Source: Alphaproteobacteria bacterium (GTDB taxonomy: Bacteria; Pseudomonadota; Alphaproteobacteria; UBA8366). Taken from it: 64,000 nucleotides of DNA. The notes below the pieces were generated by a model. That model was not told where the DNA came from. It searched no databases and saw only the letters and a list, made by a program, of their open reading frames with translations. The position numbers and the translations under genes were made by a program. The stretch is from the NCBI GenBank assembly GCA_021774335.1, contig JAJFJD010000040.1:1-64000 (forward strand). The letters are read 5' to 3'. Below are positions 48,719 through 55,113 of the stretch, piece after piece; the first letter of the stretch is position 1, and every line of letters begins with the position of its first letter.

Positions 48719-49637
48719 GCCCGGCATGCCATACAGCATTCCCATCACAACGATGGGGCCGGTTGCACGGCGAACGGTCGACCGGATGGGGCAGGGGCGT
48801 GTCGCAGCGGTGTTCGACCGCAGTTTCTATATTGAGTACGGGGACGAGTTTGTCTGCATCGGTGTTCCGGCGTTGATACCTGGTCCTTTGACCGCATCGG
48901 CCGATGTGCCCAGCGGCATGAATTGGGCGTCGAGTGGTATCCGCATCGATGCGCGCGTTTCCGGTGTGGATGGTGTCTTGTCGGTGGGTGATCGGTTCCG
49001 GTTCCACACCCGGTCCGCGCAGCAATGGTCGCTGCCGCCGTTTCCTGGTTCGGCATCGGGCGCTGTGCCGATGGACGCGATGCTCTCCGGTGTTCGTGCG
49101 ATGGCACCGACGGATGGTCTTGCGCCGCTCCTATTTTGGGGCGCGGAAACCGGCGCGATGTCGCCGGTCGTTAACACTGCGCTACCGGCGCATCGTCGGT
49201 TATCGGATTGGTTGCGGCAGGTTGCCGCTGGCGTCGATGTATCGCCACCGGCGGAGAGTGCCTGCCGACTGCTGGGGCTGGGGCCCGGCCTGACGCCGTC
49301 CGGCGATGATTATCTCGGGGGTGTGATGATCGCCCTGCATGCCTTTGGATGCAGGCAGGAGGTTGAGCGACTCTATGCAATTATCGACCGGGAAGCGCCG
49401 CGGCGAACGAACCGTATCAGCGCCGCGCATCTTGCGGCCGCGCGGGAGGGTTGGGGCGCAGCCCCGCTCCACGATATGCTGAACCGGCTTGGTACGGAGA
49501 CAGGCCCGCCGTTGCCGTCGTTGATCCAAGATGTGGATCGGATCGGGCATACGTCGGGTTGGGATGCACTGACGGGAATCCTGACCGCCGTACAGGCATG
49601 GTCGCCGGCGGCTTGCGAGAGCAGCCGGGCGGCATGA
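48711..49637 (+). CDS. allH: DUF2877 protein, AllH/YlbF-like
   Basis: 308 residues from ATG 48711, inside the end of the kinase gene, so translation is coupled. It has the DUF2877 core CRLLGLGPGLTPSGDDYLGGVMIAL (core GLGPGLTPSGDDYLGG at about 203-218) and the serine/arginine patch TNRISAAHLAAAREGWG. In E. coli AllH is the third component of the oxamic transcarbamylase. The basic N-terminal region (48681 start) is rejected because it overlaps allK more deeply. Confidence 0.85.
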   Translation: MIEPGMPYSIPITTMGPVARRTVDRMGQGRVAAVFDRSFYIEYGDEFVCIGVPALIPGPLTASADVPSGMNWASSGIRIDARVSGVDGVLSVGDRFRFHTRSAQQWSLPPFPGSASGAVPMDAMLSGVRAMAPTDGLAPLLFWGAETGAMSPVVNTALPAHRRLSDWLRQVAAGVDVSPPAESACRLLGLGPGLTPSGDDYLGGVMIALHAFGCRQEVERLYAIIDREAPRRTNRISAAHLAAAREGWGAAPLHDMLNRLGTETGPPLPSLIQDVDRIGHTSGWDALTGILTAVQAWSPAACESSRAA

Positions 49638-49673
49638 CACCGTGTTGAACAGGTCCCGAAGGAACCGATAGCC

Positions 49674-51263
49674 ATGTTACAGACGGCTCAATCGTATCGC
49701 GGCATGGTGACTGCGCCGCATCACCTGGCGGCCCGCGCGGGGCAGCGGGTGCTGGAAGACGGCGGCAACGCCATCGAAGCGATGGTTGCCGCAGCGAGCA
49801 CGATCGCGATCGTTTATCCGCATATGAATGCGCTGGGTGGCGACAATTTCTGGCTGATCCACACGCCCGGCATGCCGCCGGTCGGCATCGACGCCTGCGG
49901 CGGTGCGGCGGCGGCCGCGGATATCGACTATTACAAGTCGCGCGGACTGGATGCGATCCCGTCGCGCGGCGCGGATGCGGCCCTGACGGTCGCGGGCGCC
50001 GTGTCGGGCTGGCAGGAAGCGTTGCGGGTCAGCGCCGAGTGGGGCGGCTCGTTGCCGCTCGCGCGCTTGCTGGAGGATGCGGTGTTCTATGCCGGGGACG
50101 GCATCGCGGTCACCAATACACAGGCCGATAACACGCAGGCGAAACTGCCGGAGTTGAAAGACGCACCGGGTTTCGCCGCCACGTATCTGATCGATGGTAA
50201 ACCGCCCGTGCGTGGCGCGCGGTTCAAGCAGCCACGCATGGCGACCACGCTGAAACATCTCGCGACGCATGGGATTGACGATTTTTATCGCGGCGCGCTG
50301 GCGAAGGCGATTGCGGCGGATTTATCGCGCGCGGGCAGCCCGGTTGCCCTTGAAGATCTCCAACGTCATAAGGCGTTGCGCTTGCCGCCGTTATCCGTTC
50401 AGGCGGGCGGCCATTCGATCTACAACATGCCGCCGCCGACTCAGGGGCTGGCGTCGTTGATGCTGCTTGGTGTTTATGCGCGGCTCGGGATCGCCGAAGT
50501 GGACGGCTTTGACTATGTGCATGGTCTGGTCGAGGCGACCAAGGGTGTCTTCCGGATTCGCGACCGGTATGTCACCGACCCGGACTATATGGCGGACGAC
50601 CCGGCGACCTTTTTGACGGATGCGGCGCTGCATGCGATCGCCGACCACGTGGACCGCACCGCCGCCGCACCCTGGCCCGACAAACCGCCGGGCGGCGATA
50701 CGGTCTGGCTCAGCGCGGCCGACGGCGAAGGCCGGATGGTCAGCTTCATCCAGAGCATCTATTGGGAATTCGGGTCAGGCACGGTGCTCGACGAGACCGG
50801 CATCACCTGGCAGAATCGCGGCACCAGTTTCAGCCTGGACCCGGCGCACCACAATCATCTGCGCCCGCACCGGCGGCCCTTCCACACGATCCAGCCCGCC
50901 CTCGCGCAGCTCGGCGATGGCCGGGTCATGGCCTATGGCACCATGGGCGGCGAGGGGCAGCCGCAGACCCAGGCGATGGTATTTTCGCGCCACGTTCTGC
51001 ACGGGCAGGAACTGCAACAGGCGGTGACCGCGCCGCGCTGGCTGTTGGGCCGCACCTGGGGCGCGGAGACGGCCAACCTGCGTATCGAAAGCCGGTTCGA
51101 TCCTTCGGTGATCGATCGAATGCGTGCCGCTGGGCACGACCTGGAGGTCGTCGGGCCGTTCGATGAAGTGATGGGGCATGCTGGGGCGATCGTGCGCCAT
51201 CCGGACGGACGGATGGAAGGCGCGGCGGATCCGCGCGGCGACGGCTGCGTCGCGGCCTTTTGA
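49674..51263 (+). CDS. hpxW: Gamma-glutamyltransferase-family Ntn hydrolase, HpxW-like oxamate amidohydrolase
   Basis: 529 residues, the same length class as oxamate amidohydrolase proenzyme HpxW of Klebsiella. The large chain begins YRGMVTAPHHLAARAGQRVLEDGGNAIEA. Thr343 in PGGDTVWLSAADGEGRMVSFIQS is the likely nucleophile exposed by self-cleavage; the small chain continues with QSIYWEFGSG and MGGEGQPQTQAMVF. HpxW turns oxamate into oxalate and ammonia, which fits placement after the AllF/G/H/K set and near oxalate genes. A gamma-glutamyl substrate remains possible, so the HpxW assignment is inferred. Confidence 0.75.
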   Translation: MLQTAQSYRGMVTAPHHLAARAGQRVLEDGGNAIEAMVAAASTIAIVYPHMNALGGDNFWLIHTPGMPPVGIDACGGAAAAADIDYYKSRGLDAIPSRGADAALTVAGAVSGWQEALRVSAEWGGSLPLARLLEDAVFYAGDGIAVTNTQADNTQAKLPELKDAPGFAATYLIDGKPPVRGARFKQPRMATTLKHLATHGIDDFYRGALAKAIAADLSRAGSPVALEDLQRHKALRLPPLSVQAGGHSIYNMPPPTQGLASLMLLGVYARLGIAEVDGFDYVHGLVEATKGVFRIRDRYVTDPDYMADDPATFLTDAALHAIADHVDRTAAAPWPDKPPGGDTVWLSAADGEGRMVSFIQSIYWEFGSGTVLDETGITWQNRGTSFSLDPAHHNHLRPHRRPFHTIQPALAQLGDGRVMAYGTMGGEGQPQTQAMVFSRHVLHGQELQQAVTAPRWLLGRTWGAETANLRIESRFDPSVIDRMRAAGHDLEVVGPFDEVMGHAGAIVRHPDGRMEGAADPRGDGCVAAF

Positions 51264-51376
51264 GGCGACACTTCCGCACGTCTGTCAGCAAAACCGTGAC
51301 AAGCCAGTCCGGGGCGGTATCTTGTTAGTGAGGCGGAATGGTTGGATAGGGTTGCCCAACGGGATGAAGACAAGCA

Positions 51377-52843
51377 ATGCATGACGGCCAATCGCCGGCG
51401 GAAGATGCCGCCGTCGACCACGACTCACTCGACGCACTGGTGGCTCAGCTCCGGCGCGATCTTTCCTACCTGAACTATCCGGCCAAGAATTGGGTGAAGC
51501 CGCTGACGCCATCGGTCGAAGACGAAACCTTCGACGTGGTGACCATCGGCGCGGGCATGGTCGGCTTGGCGGTCGCCGTGGCCCTGCGCCGCGAGGGTAT
51601 CCAGAATTCCGTGGCTTTGGATGCCGCACCGGCAGGTCTGGAAGGGCCGTGGGTCACGACGGCGCGGATGCGCACGCTGCGGTCGCCGAAAATTCTGCTC
51701 GGCCCGGCAATGGGTATCGGGTCGCTAACCTTCCGGGCGTGGTATGTCGCGCAGTTCGGCGCGACGGCGTGGGAAGCGCTCGACAAGATTCCGCGCGTCA
51801 TGTGGATGGATTATCTGCGCTGGTACCGGGACGTTCTGAATTTGCCGGTGCGGAATGATGTGCGCGTCGACGCGATTCGGTGGGAAGGCGACCGTTTCCT
51901 TCTCGATACGGTCGGTCCGGACGGAAACAAACTTATCGCCGCGCGTCGCATAGCGCTTGCCACCGGGCGGGATGGGTTGGGTGGGTCGAGCTTGCCGCCG
52001 GAGGCAAAAAATATCGATTCCACGCGCCGTGCGCATACTAACGACGACATCGATTTCGAAGGGCTCGCCGGTAAGCGGATCGCGGTGATCGGCGCCGGCG
52101 CGTCCGCCTTCGACAATGCGGCGGTTGCCCTGGAAAGCGGGGCCGCCGAGGTTCGGGTGTTGTGCCGCCGTCCCGACATTCCCCGCATCAACAAGCTGAC
52201 CGGCATCGGCAGCCCCGGCATTGTGCATGGCTGGTACTTCCTGCCCGATGCCTGGAAATGGCGCTGCCTGCATTACAACGATACTTGCCAGACGCCGCCG
52301 CCGGGAACATCGATCCGCCGCGTGACCGATTTTCCCAACGGCCATGTGCATACGGGATGCCCGATCCTGTCCATGACGGAGGCGGGCAGCGAGGTGATGA
52401 TCGAGACGCCACGCGGGACCTATGTCTGCGACTACGTAATCTTCGGCACCGGCTTCCGGTTCGATCCGAAACTACGCCCGGAACTCGATAAGTTTGCGGA
52501 CAATATCCTGACCTGGGGTGACTCGTTCGTTCCGCCGCCGTCGGAACAGGATGCAGCACTCGCCAGCGGGCCGTATCTCGGGCCTGCGTTCGAATTCCGC
52601 GAGCGCCGCGCCGGTGCGACGCCGGGACTCGATCGGCTGCATTGTATGAACTACGCGGCGGCTCTGAGTCATGGCAAACTGACCGGCGACATTCCCGCCG
52701 TGACGCAAGGCGCGAACCGGTTCGCGCAAGGGGTGGCGTCGGCTTTCCTGGCCGAAGACATCGACCATTTCTATGAACGGCTGCAAGCCTTCGATACGCC
52801 GGACGTGGACGGCGATGAATGGACTGACGAACCTTTGCCTTAG
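51377..52843 (+). CDS. FAD/NAD(P)-binding flavoprotein, monooxygenase-like
   Basis: 488 residues. FAD motif VVTIGAGMVGLAVAVALRREG at about 55-75 (core TIGAGMVGLAV) and NAD(P) motif RIAVIGAGASAFDNAAVALESG near 235 show the two-dinucleotide layout of flavin-containing monooxygenase/CzcO-type proteins; the CDYVIFGTGFRFDP strand near the end of the NADP domain fits. Several Trp/Tyr-rich stretches surround the first domain. Co-directional with the ureide cluster 113 bases downstream of the HpxW-like gene, so it may oxidise a compound that enters the pathway; substrate unknown. Confidence 0.8.
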   Translation: MHDGQSPAEDAAVDHDSLDALVAQLRRDLSYLNYPAKNWVKPLTPSVEDETFDVVTIGAGMVGLAVAVALRREGIQNSVALDAAPAGLEGPWVTTARMRTLRSPKILLGPAMGIGSLTFRAWYVAQFGATAWEALDKIPRVMWMDYLRWYRDVLNLPVRNDVRVDAIRWEGDRFLLDTVGPDGNKLIAARRIALATGRDGLGGSSLPPEAKNIDSTRRAHTNDDIDFEGLAGKRIAVIGAGASAFDNAAVALESGAAEVRVLCRRPDIPRINKLTGIGSPGIVHGWYFLPDAWKWRCLHYNDTCQTPPPGTSIRRVTDFPNGHVHTGCPILSMTEAGSEVMIETPRGTYVCDYVIFGTGFRFDPKLRPELDKFADNILTWGDSFVPPPSEQDAALASGPYLGPAFEFRERRAGATPGLDRLHCMNYAAALSHGKLTGDIPAVTQGANRFAQGVASAFLAEDIDHFYERLQAFDTPDVDGDEWTDEPLP

Positions 52844-52964
52844 GTCGGCCTGGCCGCGGACGACTTAAAAATTTCACGGATGACGGCACGCGGCGCATGG
52901 TGTGCGTTTGGCGAGATGCTATACTGTTGGCTTATCCGCAACGTGAAGATCCTAAAGGAGCGTT

Positions 52965-53417
52965 ATGGCATTAATCGACGTTGGCGCGGCCGCGCCGGGG
53001 TTCAGTCTTCCAAATCAAGACGGAACGTCGGTCGATCTCGCGCAATACGCCGGGAAGAATGTTCTTCTCTGGTGGTATCCGAAAGCCGATACACCCGGTT
53101 GAACGGTCGAAGGCAATGGGTTCCGTGATCGAATCCAAGATTTCAACGACCGAAACGCCGTTATCATCGGCGTCAGTTTCGACCCGACCGATGCGAACAA
53201 GAAGTTTCAGCAGAAGTTCAGTTTTCCGTATGATCTGTTGAGCGACTTGGACGGATCGATGTCTACCGCATACGGCGTCACCGAGCCGGGGGCGGAAAAA
53301 TCACCGCGCAAGTCGGTGTTGATCGGTACGGACGGTAAGGTCGCCGTGTCCTATGACACCGTCAAACCGCCCGAGCATCCCGATCAGGTGTTGGCTGACC
53401 TTGATAAGCTGACCTGA
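52965..53417 (+). CDS. Peroxiredoxin selenoprotein with in-frame TGA (Sec46)
   Basis: 150 codons from the ATG at 52965 (AAAGGAG four bases upstream, TATACT at 52920-52925 as a possible -10). Before and after the TGA at 53100-53102 the frame is one continuous PrxQ/BCP-type thioredoxin fold: ALIDVGAAAPGFSLPNQDG, then WWYPKADTPG-U-TVEG and GFRDRIQDF, FPYDLLSDLDG and KSVLIGTDGKVAV. The TGA falls exactly where the peroxidatic cysteine of TPGCT occurs. The protein has no cysteine at all, so selenocysteine would be its only redox residue. A SECIS-like hairpin lies 14 bases after the TGA. Read-through makes 150 residues; a terminator follows. Selenocysteine machinery is outside the window. Confidence 0.87.
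53117..53137 (+). promoter_or_regulatory. Candidate bacterial SECIS hairpin
   Basis: Stem TGGGTTC (53117-53123) pairs with GAATCCA (53131-53137), seven base pairs with one G-U, enclosing a seven-base loop CGTGATC with G at loop position 2. The loop starts 21 bases after the TGA, inside the spacing known for bacterial SECIS elements. Confidence 0.65.
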
Positions 53418-53446
53418 GGCAACGGACTATTGCCCACACAACAGCA

Positions 53447-53476
53447 GGGGCTGCCAATTGGCAGCCCCCGTTTTCT
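53447..53476 (+). terminator. Rho-independent terminator after the selenoprotein gene
   Basis: Perfect nine-base stem GGGGCTGCC/GGCAGCCCC around AATT (53447-53468), followed by CGTTTTCT. It lies 29 bases after the peroxiredoxin stop codon. Confidence 0.85.
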
Positions 53477-53488
53477 GTTGCAGTTATG

Positions 53489-53911
53489 TTAGTAAAACTT
53501 TTCTAGATACAGATTAATGGCAACTAGTATTGCCATGATTGAAATATAAAATACAGCTATTGACCAACTAAAATAAATATTGATCCAATTCGGGCGCATG
53601 TTTTCATTAGGAATAATCTGAAAATCAGGTGCTACATTGATATCTAGTAATCTCACATGATCGTATTGTTTTCTGAAGGCTCTTTCTAACCGGAGATAGT
53701 ACGAATCAAGGATTGAAAAAATAAAAATAATTGGTATTGCAAATAATAATATATCTGAATTTTTTATTGTTACAGAAATTCCGATTATTCCCATTACTAA
53801 TGCCATGCAATAATTCTTTAACGTGGCGCTGTTGTTCCCCATTCGGGCAATAATATTTTGTATAAAACCTAAATGTTTGACGCGGAGTTCTAAGTTTTCT
53901 TGTTTGTCCAT
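53489..53911 (-). CDS. Small membrane protein partner of TIR gene (RipA-family-like)
   Basis: 140 residues, AT-rich codons. The N-terminus is helical and charged (ELRVKHLGFIQNIIARMGNNS), then two membrane segments (ALVMGIIGISVTI and ILLFAIPIIFIFSIL), an interfacial helix SYYLRLERAFRKQYDHVRLL, and a third span near the C-terminus (IAVFYISIMAILVAINLYL). The pattern FIQ..I.RM..NS...LDSYYL..ERAFRK is that of small membrane proteins often encoded beside TIR proteins; I recall the RipA-like octameric family but am unsure of the name. It follows the TIR gene by 54 bases on the same strand. Confidence 0.65.
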   Translation of the reverse strand: MDKQENLELRVKHLGFIQNIIARMGNNSATLKNYCMALVMGIIGISVTIKNSDILLFAIPIIFIFSILDSYYLRLERAFRKQYDHVRLLDINVAPDFQIIPNENMRPNWINIYFSWSIAVFYISIMAILVAINLYLEKFY

Positions 53912-53965
53912 TAATTTTTCTTTGGTGCATTATTGAATCATTTGTGTGTGCTTCAATGGAAGCTT

Positions 53966-54901
53966 CTAGAACCATTTTCGTTTGGTTAGGGAGTTTTTGG
54001 TTGGGTCGCCGGACTTGAGAAGGCCACGCGATTTTGCTGCCATCAAATGGAGATATCGCTTGAATCCATACCGTTTCGCAAGAGAGGGTACTATGAGCGG
54101 GACGCTAAATCCGTCGATTGCATCTCCGTCCTTAGTCCGCACAAATTGAAGACCGTCCGCGGCCGTAAAATACGGCCGTATTAACCACTGAATCTTGACA
54201 CCTAGGTCGAGTTTGCGTCCGTCCAGCATCTCGACGATCACAGAGTGATCGTCAGGTAAATAGCGCAATGTATGAATTTTCTTGTCTATTTTCTTTCCAT
54301 GAAAAATGAAAACCTCACCGGTGCCTTTATTGCAGTAGATATCTAATTCGTCGGGTTCGAATAATTTTGCCGTTGTGCTCTTCGCCAAATTGTAAGGTAT
54401 GTCGGGACTGGCGGGCCCGTTCTTTTTTTCGGGTGTATTTACTCGTTCACCTTGGCGTTCACTAGACTCCAATAGTTTTTTGTAACTGTTGGCAATGTGG
54501 TGTGTGAATTGGCCAATGTTCTCGCTTATGGGGCCTTGAAATTCCAACCATTGTAGATGTGCGATTCTGGAGGCAAGGAATTCACATTCGTCAACTATGA
54601 CAGGGATAAGGAACACCTCGCTTTCTTCAAACTCGGACTGCTTCTTCAAGAGAAGGTCAAGTTCGGTTTTTATGTAACCATCCTTCGTTAGAGAAGTTTT
54701 GGAAGCCAAAAACAATGCTCCAACTGAGCCGTCAATTGCGCGTCTAATTTCGCTGTCCCAAATTTTCCCGGGAGTAAGTTGCTCTAAGTCGACCCATACA
54801 TCTATACCTAGCGACGTAACTATCTTTGTGATTCTTTCAGCGATCGCTTTGTCTTCAAAGGCGTAGCTGATGAATATGTATTTTCCGGGAACGGTTATCA
54901 T
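53966..54901 (-). CDS. TIR-domain protein, candidate immune effector
   Basis: 311 residues, AT-rich. Residues 1 to about 140 are a TIR domain: box 1 YIFISYAFEDKAIAERI, box 2 DVWVDLEQLTPGKIW, and the position of the catalytic glutamate as Glu80 in GYIKTELDLLL, as in NAD-cleaving TIR domains. The linker (about 160-190) is low complexity; residues about 190-311 form an unrecognised domain with beta strands (GEVFIFHGKKIDKKIHTLRYL). It is cotranscribed with a downstream membrane protein. TIR proteins in bacteria often hydrolyse NAD or make signalling molecules in phage defence; that role here is inferred. Confidence 0.8.
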   Translation of the reverse strand: MITVPGKYIFISYAFEDKAIAERITKIVTSLGIDVWVDLEQLTPGKIWDSEIRRAIDGSVGALFLASKTSLTKDGYIKTELDLLLKKQSEFEESEVFLIPVIVDECEFLASRIAHLQWLEFQGPISENIGQFTHHIANSYKKLLESSERQGERVNTPEKKNGPASPDIPYNLAKSTTAKLFEPDELDIYCNKGTGEVFIFHGKKIDKKIHTLRYLPDDHSVIVEMLDGRKLDLGVKIQWLIRPYFTAADGLQFVRTKDGDAIDGFSVPLIVPSLAKRYGFKRYLHLMAAKSRGLLKSGDPTKNSLTKRKWF

Positions 54902-55052
54902 ATGAAATCTCTAGTGGGCTAACGTACACTTGCTCATATCGTAACAAAAGTTGCTATACCATACGCTACATTTTGGGCGATCTGATGCACCTGTAGGTAG
55001 CGCAACGTCGCGTCAAATTTTGTCGCTCCGCTTAGTCGATTCTCTGCCAAAC

Positions 55053-55086
55053 AAAAACGGGCGCTGCCGATGGCAGCCCCCGTTTT
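55053..55086 (-). terminator. Terminator of the acyl-CoA synthetase gene
   Basis: CGGGCGCTGCC (55058-55068) and GGCAGCCCCCG (55072-55082) pair with one mismatch around GAT. The minus strand continues with a T run (TTTTTG), so it ends the oxalate gene string; a TTTT run also follows on the plus strand. It is almost identical to the peroxiredoxin terminator. Confidence 0.75.
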
Positions 55087-55113
55087 CTCATTCTCCCAAG
55101 AGTGAACTACTAC

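Noticed and set aside
53103..53135. Alternative hairpin directly after the TGA (CGGTC/GATCG stem with a GG-starting loop)
   Set aside because: It begins only two bases after the TGA with its loop about nine bases away, closer than known bacterial SECIS spacing; the 53117-53137 hairpin fits better.
52880..53241. Two overlapping short ORFs over the peroxiredoxin (52880-53128 and 52981-53241)
   Set aside because: They arise only because the TGA at 53100 is read as a stop; the conserved protein lies in the frame that passes through it.
53433..55100. TIR region as an insertion sequence or prophage fragment
   Set aside because: No transposase, integrase or terminal inverted repeats were found; only a similar terminator on each side.
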